A stretch of 64,000 nucleotides of DNA from Linnemannia hyalina. Taxonomy: Eukaryota; Mortierellomycota; Mortierellomycetes; Mortierellales; Mortierellaceae. Location: contig JAHRHY010000002.1 of the NCBI GenBank assembly GCA_019671135.1, positions 2,046,001-2,110,000 of the forward strand. Reading direction: 5' to 3'. Positions 22,405 through 37,237 of the stretch are shown piece after piece (within the stretch, counting starts at the first letter, position 1; each line of letters opens with the position of its first letter). Both the position numbers and the translations under genes were made by a program. Below the pieces are notes generated by a model. The model ran no database searches, was not told the DNA's origin, and was given only the letters and a program-made list of their open reading frames with translations.

Positions 22405-22881
22405 GGTTTTTTCGAGTAGCTTCGGTTGTCACTGCTTCCCGTTTCGTGGGTAGGTGTTAGTTCCGTGGTTGTTGTCGTTTCTTCCAGAAGGATGATGTCG
22501 AGAACTCGCTTTGAGTGTGCTAAGAAGAGGTGATTAACTCAAAAAGTGGGTCACCCCAGATTTGTCACTATGATCGAAAGCCGGTCACTCTGCCAGGGAT
22601 TCGCGCTTGCGAATCACACGCATGCGCTCTTGTCGCTAAAGTCGTCTTTTCGCCCTTTATTCACCTCACACTTCCACTTTTCCCTCTCTCTTTCTTCCTC
22701 GTTCTTCCTCACACTCATTCGTCCCCTCCCCCCCTCACTTCCCCAAACCAACAAGCCCTCCAAAGGAAGCACAGACAGCAAACGCAACAACACCTTGCCT
22801 CGCACACACATCACGCTTACACATCTCTCACTTTACCTCCACCACTCACTTCCCGCCTACAGCCTTCGCCCATTCCGCACA
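22405..22881. promoter_or_regulatory. Divergent promoter, CFAP20 (-) and HUL5 (+)
   Basis: About 480 bp between divergent starts. The half next to HUL5 (22640-22870) is pyrimidine-rich, as in other leaders here. No TATA box seen. Confidence 0.45.
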
Positions 22882-25800
22882 ATGTTTGATGGAAGTTTCA
22901 AGTCAAGGCGAACCATCAACCTCGGTGGCAACAAACAACAAATCGACAAGCAAAAACTCCTCAAGCAGGCACAAGAAGAGCGCAGAATAAGAGAAGCCGA
23001 GCGAGCACGACTCAAAGCAGCCGAACGTATCCAGGTACAAAACTACATATCATATATCATATTGTCCGCATACGCATACTCTATTTGCTTCTCCAGTACG
23101 AAAAACTTACGAAATTCATGCTAATACAAAATACCTTTTGTTTGCATAATGTCAATGAGTAGGCATGGTATCGCGGACGAACAGTTGCTGCGGGAGTACG
23201 ACAGGACATCAGAGACACCTGGGACACGGAAACGATCACCCTGCAACACAACATTGGATCAACAGCGCAGCTGACACCCACTACCATCGCACAGCTCTCC
23301 AGTGCAGCACAGTCGTCTGTGCAAAAGCTGCTCATATTTTTCCGTCCAAGATTCGACCACCAGCGAATGGTCCAGCTCTGCAGCAACCTCCTGTTTACGA
23401 CAGGTGCAACCAAAACCCGCCTTGTCGCTATACCTTTCCAGAGCACACCCGATCAGCAGGCATCATGGCAGCGACTGCTTGGACGACTCTTGTCAGTCTT
23501 AGTGCAGCACCTCGGAGCATATTCCAGTTGGTACAGTCAACGATCATTGCGTCGTATGTCAAAAAGCTTAGTTTTGCTATGATCAAAGATTCGAAGTTTA
23601 ACTCTTCGCCGTGTGCTTTGCCTTGTATCAATCTTATAGGTCTGAACAGGAAGCAGAGCCAGTCTTCACACTCTTTGACACCCTCACGCTTATGGAAACA
23701 TACCCAACAACACAGGATACCCAGGTGCTCCCTCTCTCAAAACACTTTTCTCAGACCCTCTCTAGCGTAGACATTTTCCCTCAGCTGGCTCGCTTCCTCA
23801 GTCGAATCGTAAGTCCATATGCTGCCTTTCAGAAAATCATCAGAATCAGAATGAACGCATTTGCAAGGCTCTCTTCTAACCACTACGATGAACCATCCCT
23901 GTCAACAGTCCATTGGCGAGAAAAGCAACCCATCGTTTGGCAAGGCGTTGCTGCTGGCTGTGCGTATCTTGCGAGCCAGTGAGCAGGCACTAGGGCGCGT
24001 GGAAACTATGGACCAATTTGTGAGTTATATCTTGACTGTGCCGCTTCTCCCCAACAGAATGCCAATTGAGACCCTATCAACATTCACCTCCAGACTTCCC
24101 CTGGACAACATCTTGCTTCAGCTCTCAGGAACTTCTCTCGCCACTATTACCAGTCTGCCTCAGTACAAGGCCATACCTCTGCTGGCCAACATTCTGGCGT
24201 TTGGATATCAACGTGTCGCCAAGATGAGCCCTGCGGTCTCGAACGCATACCTGCATGTGTTGACGGCATTGCTCGGCCTGGTTCCACGAGACTCGATCGA
24301 ATCAGCGTCCAAGCGCGCAGCAGATGATGACGAGGACATGGACGATATTGAATGGAGATCAGAAAATTTACCAGGATCCTCGCCAAAATCACCATCCTCG
24401 TCAACAGCAAAACTGGATCCCAGGATGATGAAATGGCTCTCATTGGCGTACGACAGCAACCACTTGAACGATATTTTGGGATCCATTGAAAAGTCCAGCC
24501 CCGTTGCAACAACCCCCACAGGTGCCACGCAGGATGTTCTCTCGGCGGACTCTATTGGCGAGATCACCCACCTCCTCTTGAACTTGATTACCCTCTTCCC
24601 ATCCCACAAGATCAACATTCTCAGCAACCTGATGTACTTCAAGTTCGGAAGTAAAACAAAGACTATAGCAGGATCCGGGACTGCCCAAGGCTCCAGCGGC
24701 AAGGTGTTCAGTGTTTCGATCATCAAGATCTTTTTGGATGCATTCACCTCAACAAAGTTATACGACCAGCTTCTCCAGTCGATGCAGCGAGACACACCCC
24801 TCAGTGTCCAATTGGTCATGGATCAGAGCCACGCCAAGGCTTGGAACCTACTTGCCTTTGTTGCTGAGCTCTACTGTCAGATCTTGGTGACCATGGGAGA
24901 CGATGAATTTTACGACGAGACCAGGAACCCCATTGGTCTGCAGAGCGTTGTCACCCTTGCATCCGTTGTCAGGGTAAGACTGCGTCGTTAAAAGATGTCT
25001 GTGTTCTGAAGGTTGCCAACAGAAAACTAATGGGCTATATATTTCTATTTCGTCGTAGGATGTTGCGTTCTTGCTGTGGTGGAACGACAATGCTCTTAAC
25101 ATGGAGTCCAATGTTGGAGGCTCTATGGATCTCAAGGTCGGATATCTTCGAGACATCGTTACCAAGCTGACCAGACAACTGCATGCTCGAGAGTAAGGTT
25201 CCCACCCTGGTATCTGCGTGTGTCTGACATAGAATCGCGACACGTGATCTTACTACCAATGCTAACGCCTATTGTTTTATGAATAGTTCGCGAAAGGCAT
25301 TCTGCCCCAAGGATCACTGGCTACTGTCAATGCCCCTGGATATGAGTGCGTTCAAACGTGCAGTCATCCAGGACGAGGAGAATCTTAGTCGCGACCAGGA
25401 AGTGGACGAGCATGATGGCGATGATGCTATTATGACGGACTCTGAACATGTTCGTGTTCAACGTTCGATCAACCGCCGCCAGAGAACATCCCAGCTGGCT
25501 CGTCTGAGTCCTCGCCTGGGTGTCTTGAACAACATCCCATTCGTGATTCGATTCGAGGATCGTGTCTTGATATTTCGAGCATTTGTCGAGTCAGACCGAC
25601 AGAGGAGTCCAGGTATGTCTGGATTCCACCCGCACCCTGTCGGACAGGCGCAGATTCGCCGAGGAACAGTATTTGAAGACGGCTACGAGCACCTGAATCA
25701 TCTCGGTAAGGTCCTTTGATATTTTCTTTGGAATTAGCAATGCTTCATTTCCAGATAACTTTGATAGCGATACTGAACGTACTATTGTCTCAACTTAATG

Positions 25801-26919
25801 ATATAGGACCAAAACTCAAAGGAAGAATTGCTATCAGCTTTGTTGACCAGCATGGTATACCAGAGGCAGGAATCGACGGTGGGGGGGTGTTTAAGGAGTT
25901 TTTGACGTCGCTTGTTCTGCAGGCATTCAACACCAACTATGGGCTGTTTATGAACACGTCGGACCACTTTCTGTACCCGAACCCACATCGATTTGCACAG
26001 GAGAGGACGCAACTCAAGCACTACGAATTCTTAGGTCGGATCCTGGGCAAGGCGCTGTACGAGGGCATTTTGATTGATGCGGCATTTGCTGGGTTCTTTT
26101 TGAGCAAGTGTTTGGGTCAGGTCAACTACCTAGATGATCTGCCGTCGCTAGATCCGGAGCTGTATCGTGGTCTGATGTTCTTGAAGAACTATGAAGGCAA
26201 CTTTGAAGACCTCTCACTCTATTTCACCGTCGACGATGAAGGTAACCTTTTTTCTACGCTGTGTTTTTTCATTGCGATATTTTTGCTCTCTTATTTACCA
26301 ATACCAATATTCATCCTTCTTTTTCTATTCCATGAAACGAACAATAGAGATGGGACAGACGGTCACGAGAGAGTTGATACCGAATGGCGCGAATACGATA
26401 GTGACACGGGAGAACAGGATTCGATACATTTACTTGACGGCCCATTATCGACTCAACACCCAGATCGACCGTCAATGCAAGGCGTTCTTCCGAGGCCTGT
26501 CAGATCTGATTGACCCCAAGTGGCTGTGGATGTTTAACCAACAGGAACTTCAAGTGATGATGGGAGGTGCACAGACGGGTATCTCGTTGAAGGATCTGGC
26601 GCAGAATGTGGTGTATTCAAACTTTGAGAGGACAGATCCTACGATTGAGTACTTTTGGTCTGTTGTTGAGGAGATGAATGAGGAGGATCGTCGGTTGCTA
26701 GTCAAGTTTGTGACTTCGTGTGCACGACCGCCGTTGATGGGATTTGCGGAGCTGAATCCGAAACTATGTATCCGGAATGCGGGGCGGGAGGAGGACCGGT
26801 TGCCGACGAGCAGTACGTGTATGAACCTGCTGAAGTTGCCTGCGTTTACGAGCCGGGAGCGTCTGAAGGAGAAGCTGCTGTATGCCATCCATTCTGAGGC
26901 CGGGTTTGATCTCTCGTAG
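22882..26919 (+). CDS. HUL5: HECT E3 ubiquitin ligase Hul5/UBE3C
   Basis: Eight exons: 22882-23034, 23163-23530, 23640-23808, 23909-24973, 25059-25192, 25287-25705, 25807-26241, 26348-26919 (1104 residues; human UBE3C is 1083). Hul5/UBE3C is a proteasome-associated ligase that extends ubiquitin chains and aids degradation of hard-to-unfold substrates. The N-terminus (MFDGSFKSRRTINLGG, then basic coiled coil EERRIREAERARLKAAERIQ followed by AWYRGR, an IQ-like motif) is characteristic. The HECT domain covers about the last 370 residues: SFVDQHGIPEAGIDGGGVFKEF, YEFLGRILGKALYEGILID, NFERTDPTIEYFW, LPTSSTCMNLLKLP with catalytic C1072, 33 residues from the end. The second intron joint (TG|G, donor gtacag at 23531) was chosen because the later gtatgt donor breaks frame. 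An acidic loop (ADDDEDMDDIEW) lies mid-protein. Confidence 0.92.
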
Positions 26920-27579
26920 TTTAGATGTGTTTTGTGCACAGAGTAGAGAAAGACAAGATAAAAAAGAAAATAATGTAGAGGTACAGATGGCATGGCGTGT
27001 GCTGTTTGTTTGCAGCAATTGGGTTTGCATAGAACAAGAGAACGAACGCGCACGACATTTGCGATTTTTTTCGTCAATAATTGACCCTGGACCCTGCTCT
27101 CTGGTCGTGTGTTGTGTTGTGTGGGAGCGAGGATCTACAGAGAGGCAAGAAGGCGAAAGTTTTTTTTTTGATTTTTTTTCTAAAAAACTACTCAGGGGAG
27201 GAGGGACTGCTTTTCTACCCCGGATCAAATTGATGAGGCTCGATGAGTCCTTTTGTATGGCCCGCCTCTTATCATCAAAAGAAAGGTGGCCTCGCGTTGC
27301 CTGGTGCTCCCTTTGCACATGGAAAGGCTCCAGATAGCGTTTGATCTCGGGAAGATAAAAAGGACGCCTGTTCTTCTCTTTTTTTCTTTTTTTTTTTTTT
27401 CTTCTTCACCTGCACCTGCATCGCATTCACCTCCCTCATCCCTTCTTATTCTACTTCCTCATCACCTTCACTCTCCTCTCCACCACCCTCCCCACTCTCT
27501 CTTTCTCACACCTTTCCTCACAACTCCGACAACTCTCGGTATCCTATAAATCGTATCCCTTGTACAGTACACTACCCTA
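26920..27579. other. Intergenic: HUL5 3' flank and ARG5,6 promoter
   Basis: T-tracts at about 27162-27180 and 27378-27402, then a CT-rich leader to 27540. A GCN4-like core was looked for, without a convincing TGACTC site. No gene supported. Confidence 0.4.
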
Positions 27580-30845
<3,266 letters not shown>

Positions 30846-31555
30846 AATTCCTCTATTTTTTGCTACTTATCATATACACTTTGCATGGGTCAGGTCCAAA
30901 TACACTTCATATTTTATTATGACGAACTTTGTCCGGATGTGTTTCGTTGTGATGAGCATGAGAGGAGAGAGAGAAGAAATGAAGTCCCATCTCTCTGTGG
31001 GTTAATGGAATGGTAGCACTGTAGTACTGTTGAAATCAAATCGATTGATCAGCTCACTCCCATCCAGAGGGCGTGCCCAGGATAGTGCCCAGGACATTCA
31101 GTACATCCAAGGGAGGTACCGTATATTGCTTATTTGTTGACTAGTGCTAGGAAGCGTGGTTGTTAGGGAGAGTAGAGACGCGGTGGGGCCTGGTTAAAGT
31201 GGAGGCGCGGTCTGTTGCGAAGACCGGAGGCGAAGTAAGAGAGTAGTCTACGATACTATCACAGTGTCAGCGGAAGAATAGGAAGTGATCACTATGGCTC
31301 AGAAGTGGCTACTATTTAACGGAATATCATTGTTCATGGCTCTCGGATCTCTGTCGTGGGAGCGCGGCCCCTGTTTGGATGACTTGCTAACTGATGCGAA
31401 CTGTGGGGATGCAAAAATTCGAAAGTTGACCGACTTCTTCAGGAGTGTATATTCAAGGTAGAGTGGAGTAGCTGAATTAGAAAGGCGTTGTTTATTATTT
31501 TCAATGAAGTGATCATTAGGCATTGGTCATTACTAAAATATGACGCCAATAATGG
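30846..31555. other. Intergenic at the edge of the accessory block
   Basis: 3' flank of ARG5,6 and of the minus-strand LRR gene. No gene supported. The duplicated short text gcccaggatagtgcccagga (~31074-31093) is the only local repeat seen. Confidence 0.4.
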
Positions 31556-32260
31556 TCAGAGTCGAGTTGGTCCTGAGTGCCTCAGATAGCGCCTGTCTCC
31601 GATCGAGGTGTCCCCCAAGGACAAAGTGGTCAGAGTCGAGTTCGCCGTGAGTGCCTCAGAGAGTGCTTGAGCTCCGTTAGATTCGATAGGGTTGCGCGAC
31701 AAGTCCAAAGTGGTCAGAGTCGAGTTCGCCGTGAGTGCCTCAGAGAGTGCTTGAGCTCCGTTAGATTCGATAGGGTTGCGCGACAAGTCCAAAGTGGTCA
31801 GAGTCGAGTTGGCCTTGAGTGCCTCGGACAGCGCCTGAGCTCCGTTGTCTCCGATCGAGTTGTCCTCCAAGTCCAAAGTGGTCAGGGTCGAGTTCACCAT
31901 GAGTGCCTCATAGAGTGCTTGAGCTCCGTTAGATTCGATAGGGTTGCCCCTCAAGTCTAAAGTGGTCAGAGTGGAGTAAGCCATGACACTAAAAATTAAT
32001 TTGTCTCTGGCAGATGTCGATGATAGTTTTCCATAGGCAGAGCTCTGAATCCTCAAGTTTTGTATAAGGTGCTTGTTTCTCTCAACAGATTCCATGCTGA
32101 GGACATTTTTCGACAAGACGACAGAGTTGTAGAGTGGAGGCGTGAAAGAGTCGTTCCAATCCTGACTCACACGCGCACAGGTCGCGAGGTCTTTGAGGCC
32201 AAGGCTGCTGGCAATTATTGAGCGAATCTCAGGTAGATCGAGGGGATGTGTCCGGAACAT
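31556..32260 (-). CDS. F-box / leucine-rich-repeat (RNI-like) protein, frameshifted at 3' end
   Basis: Open frame of 234 residues. The N-terminal ~50 residues resemble an F-box of the fungal type (LDLPEIRSIIASSLGLKDLATCARVSQDW), which would recruit substrates to an SCF ligase. After a linker come five 28-residue RNI-type leucine-rich repeats with the unit NSTLTTLDLSRNPIESNGAQ + ALSEALTA. In the last repeat a 10-bp deletion relative to the other units (after codons for SIGD) shifts the frame, giving the tail RRYLRHSGPTRL; the old frame continues QALSEALRTNSTLT and stops soon after. The gene may be expressed as a short protein or be a decaying copy of a multigene family. Two neighbouring repeats are identical over 84 nt. 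Confidence 0.65.
   Translation of the reverse strand: MFRTHPLDLPEIRSIIASSLGLKDLATCARVSQDWNDSFTPPLYNSVVLSKNVLSMESVERNKHLIQNLRIQSSAYGKLSSTSARDKLIFSVMAYSTLTTLDLRGNPIESNGAQALYEALMVNSTLTTLDLEDNSIGDNGAQALSEALKANSTLTTLDLSRNPIESNGAQALSEALTANSTLTTLDLSRNPIESNGAQALSEALTANSTLTTLSLGDTSIGDRRYLRHSGPTRL
31627..31794. repeat. Tandem identical 84-bp repeats inside the LRR gene
   Basis: Copies at 31627-31710 and 31711-31794 are identical base for base; flanking units are similar but diverged. Each encodes one 28-residue leucine-rich repeat on the minus strand. This shows recent duplication or conversion. Confidence 0.9.
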
Positions 32261-32617
32261 CTTACTCGTAAAGCTGAAGAACGTGATCGTGACGGGGATG
32301 ACGATTAGAGTGATGATGGGTCACAAGAAGGTACAGTAACGAAGGAATGAGGGAATGATGGAGGTAAGGAAGAAAGAACGAAATGAAGAGGATAAGCAAG
32401 ATGACAGTGATGTTGTTGAGTTGTCAATGACGTGGATTGATAAAGCAACAGAGCAAGAGAGTGTGAATGAGGGAATGAGCAAGAGAAGGAAGGAGGCTAG
32501 AAAGAGATCGCATGACATATAGTTCATGCAATTCATACGATTTGGCATCTTCCATGAGGTCTCCCTTTCTTCCAGAGCTACCACTCTTTCGAGACAACAG
32601 GTTAACATGGTCTACAG
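32261..32617. other. Upstream flank of the LRR gene
   Basis: Purine-rich on plus strand (about 32330-32510), i.e. a pyrimidine-rich leader for the minus-strand LRR gene. No other gene seen. Confidence 0.4.
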
Positions 32618-34400
32618 CTAACAAACGGAGGGGGTGTGAGGAATGTCAGAAGGGGCAACATAACGCAGGAGTATGGTGTACCATGGTTGCGCATTGAAAA
32701 TTTCAAGGGAGCCGAGAGAAATTTCAAGGGTGCCAGTCAACCGATTACCTACAAAGTGCTCTGATGGTCCAGGTCCTGGTGCTGGTGCTGTTCGGGTCCT
32801 ACCTCTTGTTATTTCCAAAGGGTAATGAGACAACGAAAGGATCCGATATGTAAACGTCGTGTCAATCGATTCTTCACTCCTTGCATGTATAGCCCTGGCG
32901 TATCCTATCCATTGCGTCGGACTCATTAGTATCACGAGGCTTGGTGTCTTCGATATTTTCTCGCACATGTTACATGAAACTTGAGGCCCCTCCTCGGTAC
33001 TCTCGAGTCCCTCCAGGTACCAGTTACTGACTCCTGCTAACAATCACCCTGTAAGTATTCTATCTGACCCGAAAAAAAAAAGTTTCCTGTCAAGAAACCA
33101 CACTTCGAATAACACATGTCGTACATACTTTTGATGTGAAAAGAGCTTCGAGCCAGCGATTCCTGTACTGTGCTGAATTCAAGAATGGCCTTGGATCCGT
33201 TCTGTAAAATCTCCTTAGACATAATCTTGAGGAATGCTCCTGCTGCTGTCCCGTTTCCCGAGTGACACTGGTCAAAGTTGGTCAAGTTGAGGCTCAAATA
33301 GGGCTGGCATGCATGGCTTCTTGAGAAATGGCTTGATGCTCGACACAAAAGATAGGTCGACGGGTCATGAAGCTTCGTCTTGACTTGCTAAAGATGGTAA
33401 AGTAGGCTGCGGTTCGAGACTGCTCATGCCTTTTGTTGACTGCGTGGACAAGGTCAGCGTTCACGGATTCTTGGTCCAGAAAGATCCTGGTCGCGTTCGA
33501 ATCGTCGGTACTGGATAGCACAAAGGACAATGTCGTTCCGCCAACAGAAGCTTTGCTCGGACAAGTCCAAACGGAGGGACGAGGTCACCAAAGCATTGCA
33601 GGATTGCGTGCCAATGACGAGTCTGGTCGTCCTTTTCACTCCTCGGGACAAAACCGTGACACAGACCTTGGTAGGAAGTGTATCGGCCGTCTCCATACCA
33701 GCACCAGTGATGACTAGAAAAAAGACAGGTATGAAATGGGAAAATGGGAAAACGGGAAGGTTAGCGAACGACGCCAAAAAGCACAAGTGGGCAATCACAC
33801 TGTTGCCATTCTTGCTCAAAAAACCGTGCAAAACATTACGTTTCTCGGGGCGCTCGGTTGTCAATGACACATTCATTATTCAAATCTTGACGTTTGACGG
33901 AGTGTAACCAAATGCGCCGTCAAGACATCCGCCATGGAAGTCCTCTTCTCGAGGGCTGATGTATTTCGAAATGCGCTTCGAAGGTTTGAAACTCCCTATT
34001 GAACGAAAGCCGAAGATGCATTCACCATCAGGCAGGCCCACTTGCACGTTTATTAAAAACGGGAAGTCCTTGCCCTCCACCAAGTAATCCGAAAAATCGA
34101 ACAAAGCCCGCTGGTTGACATCTCCAGTGTATAGAAAGACAACAAATCCATTTAGCTTGAAGAAAATGCAAGTACTTTTCCAAGCAATAACAACAACAAG
34201 CTATCTCAACAGTATACATCGCCAAATGCTTAGAAGTAATGCGCTTCTTACATTCCTTGTAAGCACCAAGATGGCCTTGCTGCGGCCAGCTTGGACACAT
34301 CGGTTGGTGAGAGTCAGCTTGTGGGGTGGTGGTGGTCAGGACCTAACCCAGTCGAAGTGCTCGACAGGCATGATCTCATCATCAAAATTGAGAAGTTTTT
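32618..34400 (-). pseudogene. Broken protein-coding region of unknown family
   Basis: Read on the minus strand, plausible coding text appears in successive frames. It runs: around 34380 (DDEIMPVEHFDWV); 34104-33910 (KDFPFLINVQVGLPDGECIF, GSFKPSKRISKYISP); an intron-like step ending cttttttctag near 33718; 33700-33550 (TLPTKVCVTVLSRGVKRTTR, SLRLDLSEQ); a one-base shift near 33545 into SVGGTTLSFVLSSTDDSNAT; a second shift near 33315 into CQPYLSLNLTNFDQCHSGNG; an intron-like gap 33030-33135; and finally VSNWYLEGLESTEEGPQVSC to a stop at 32618. I do not recognise it. Two frame breaks suggest a pseudogene, but sequencing error or wrong joins are possible. Confidence 0.4.
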
Positions 34401-34511
34401 AACTTGATATAATGAAGGCTGGTTTGAGGTATGATAAGGAGAGGGATAAGGGTACAGGAAAGAACAGACAGGAAGGATCAGACGGAAAGAAATCGCGGAA
34501 AAAGAACTCTT

Positions 34512-34629
34512 CACGTATGATATTGTGATATCTCTGAAGAGGAATAATGTGGCTTTCTATCACCAGATGCTCACGCAAGATACTGTGATATCTCGGAGAA
34601 ATATGTGACTTTCGATCACCAGATGCTGA
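34512..34629. repeat. Imperfect tandem duplication of ~60 bp
   Basis: Units 34512-34571 and 34572-34629 share the order cacg..agata.tgtgatatctc, gaa.aat.tg.ctttc.atcaccagatgct. Each contains the palindrome gatatc. No coding sense seen. Confidence 0.75.
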
Positions 34630-36266
34630 CGACAATCCAGCTAGACTACTAGTCTCGCGGCCAGTGTGTGGCTGGGGTCCTCATCACAAGCGTTTACGCA
34701 GCTAAGGGATATGTCGATTTCATTTGCCACCAAGGCTTGGAACGAGAACCCCCACCACACACGAGTGAGAAGGATCGGCCGCAACACTAAAAAATTTCCT
34801 CCCCTCACGTCGTGGAACATTAGTCTAAAACAAGGACACGAAATGTGCTATTCAATGGTGTGAAAGTGAGTGTGGTAATGGCGGTGTTTTTTTGAGCTAT
34901 TGTCATCTTACTAGGTATGGCAGCAGCAGCTGCGCCTTACTGCAAGACCTGCATTTTTGCGTTCCCGCTCCAAAGGTGGTTGTGAGTGTCCATCTGCATG
35001 GCAAACAGCGACCCAACATAGATCGCATCCACTTCTTCACCTTCTCTTGGTCGTCAAAAGCGATGTGTTCAATCGGCAGTATCTCGCAAGCTTCCTTTAC
35101 CTCATTATGATAGCATAATGCGGCTCAAGACACAAGTTCTGCATGGGAATTTTTTGCTGCCTGGGCAAAGTGAGTTATCATCACGATGGCAGTGGCACCT
35201 CTAGGATTGGCACTGGGAGTGATGGCAACAGTGTTGTTCGGCACTGTTCTCGTCAGCGTTGTCGTCGTGACTGCAGTGCAGGTACAACAATACCACCACC
35301 AGCTGGCCTTTCTTTTGTTTATGCAGCAAATGAATACCGATCCTGTTCTTTTCTCTATCAATCTTTACTTACTCCCTTTCCTCTCGTGCTCGTGTAAGTT
35401 GTCCTGGGCGTCATCCTTTTGCCGCTATTCCCTCCTGCATTTGAATTGCTTCTGGCGAGGATGTTGGTTGGATGGACGACAGCCGGGTGATGCTCACTCG
35501 GACACGTATGACATGAGCCCTGCGTTGTTATACATATGACACCGCGAGGAGGTCGCGGGTCAATTTGGTGCCCCAAATAAAAACAGTTCCCCCAAGCGCT
35601 TCCAAACGGGGTTGACTTGAAGGAATTAGAAAACAACCCCTGGCTTAGAACCCCACTTTTGGCGCCAAAAGCATCCTTCCTCACCAAATTGGAGCGAGGA
35701 GCATCGACCGGGGGGCCGGTCGGGCCGCGTGCTGTTTGTTCTGTCTTTCTGGTGCTGGTTGTCGGTGATGGTTGGGGGAGAGGTGGGAAGGGGTAGCGTG
35801 TCGATGATTGTGGAGGAGAGAGAGGGGAAGGGGAAGTAGGGAAGAGTTGGGAAGGGGATAGGCGGAAGGGGTATGGAGGGAGGAAGAAATGAAAGAAAGA
35901 GAGAGAGGGAAGCAATATATACCACTCACTTCTCTGATATGACTCTCTCTATCTCTCCCTCTCTCTCTCTTTCTCTCTCTTCTATCTCTCTTATCCAAAG
36001 ACAAGGCAAGAAAAAGAAGGAAAGGAAAAAAGAAGGAAGGGAAAAAAGAAGGAAGAGGAAAAAAGAGGGTCGGCGTGGGAAGAGGAAGAGAAAGCCTCAC
36101 ATCGCCTATCTGGTTTTTCTTCACATGCATGTCATGTGCATATGCATTGAACAAGTATGTCCGGAAGTCAGGTTTTTAATATATCAAGCATGTTTATTGC
36201 GGACACAACGGTAGTTGAAAAGGATAATATCCACGTATATACTGTAATGGTTGTAGAGAGTTCTCA
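34630..36266. other. Gene-poor stretch with coding remnants and simple sequence
   Basis: On the minus strand near 35105-35020 a short stretch reads NEVKEACEILPIEHIAFDDQ + EKVKKWMRSML, which looks like an exon remnant. Around 35186 (+) a small frame begins with a hydrophobic helix (GVMATVLFGTVLVSVVVV) but has no further support. 35560-35740 is more GC-rich. From 35870 to 36085 there are long polypurine and polypyrimidine runs. No complete gene can be defended. Confidence 0.45.
35870..36085. repeat. Polypurine / polypyrimidine / polypurine tract, self-complementary
   Basis: Purine run about 35870-35912, pyrimidine run about 35940-35993, purine run about 36000-36070. The first and second are largely complementary in inverted order (gagagagaggga against tccctctctctc), as are parts of the second and third. 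Confidence 0.75.
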
Positions 36267-36638
36267 TCAACGCTTCAGAAAAGGTGAGAACGTGCAAGAT
36301 TGGCCACAGCTCCGATTGAGACAACACGCCCCTCCTTCACAATCCTGGTCTGATTTACACTCGTCGCGATATTCGTCACATACTCGGGTATCAGCGTCCC
36401 CGCACATGGGGATCTTGCCTGACGGTTTCGGTTTTGACGTTGGTGGGGTTAGTGTTGATGTTGTTGGTGAGGGTGGTCGTGTTGATGGGTTGGTTCCTTT
36501 GGTCGGGGTTGAGCAATGTCGTGGTGGTGGCGGTCGTGGTGAGCATTTGTTTCTTTTACTGTTTGGGTTCTTGGCAGATGCTGCGAGACTGACGGCGGCA
36601 AGGAGGGCAATAAGGAGGTATGGGAGAGAGGTTTTCAT
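36267..36638 (-). CDS. Small secreted protein with WAP-like cysteine core
   Basis: 123 residues, no intron. The N-terminus is a clear signal peptide (KTSLPYLLIALLAAVSLAAS). The middle is a P/T/S-rich linker, and the last ~45 residues hold eight cysteines ending DECKSDQDCEGGACC then NRSCGQSC. The C-x3-D-x-C-x4-CC-x4-C-x3-C spacing recalls the whey-acidic-protein (four-disulfide core) fold, which in animals includes protease inhibitors. In fungi such proteins are uncommon. It stands head to head with the first Kazal-like gene and has a TATA-like element ~150 bp upstream. Secretion is secure; the WAP assignment is by spacing only. Confidence 0.65.
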   Translation of the reverse strand: MKTSLPYLLIALLAAVSLAASAKNPNSKRNKCSPRPPPPRHCSTPTKGTNPSTRPPSPTTSTLTPPTSKPKPSGKIPMCGDADTRVCDEYRDECKSDQDCEGGACCLNRSCGQSCTFSPFLKR

Positions 36639-37237
36639 GTTTGCTTTGAGAGTCTAAAGAGTGGCGGTTTGTTTTGTATGGGACGGGCGTGTTGCTGTAA
36701 GAACGACGATTTAGTATTTTTGTTTGAGAGGAGGTGGAGGAAGAAGGAAACAAGAGTGGTGGAGAATAAACTAGGGGTGCCAAACTTTTATAGCAAACAG
36801 TAGACAAAGGACACACAGTCCAAACTCTCTCTAATAGCAGAAGATTGAACACACTCATAACCACGTTGTTACTCAGCCCCCGTCGTTGTTATTGTTGTAA
36901 ACAATTGCGAGACTGTGAACAATGCCGCGCAAAAACATGACAATAGCAGAATAGAGGACCGAGTGGCTAAATAAGTTGCTGAGTCTCCCTTCCTCCCTTT
37001 TTTTTATTTACAACAATACGGTGAGTAATGCAGAGGCAAAGAACAAAAGAAATCAAGCACAACCCGCCACTTTCTACATCATTTGTCAAAAGTCGAAAAA
37101 TAAAACGCGATATATATACCGCCTGGGCATAAAGAGCAACACCCTTCGCCCATGCCCACTTCATACCAACATTCTTCTATTCAATCACATATACAACTTC
37201 CTTCCCTTTATCCACGCACAAAATAAATCAACGGCCA
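36639..37237. promoter_or_regulatory. Divergent promoter of WAP-like (-) and Kazal-like 1 (+) genes
   Basis: About 600 bp. A TATA-like element for the minus gene reads ctataaaag on the minus strand (36785-36793, ~150 bp from its ATG). A TATA-rich stretch gatatatatac lies at ~37110 (+), ~125 bp from the plus ATG at 37238. Confidence 0.5.
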
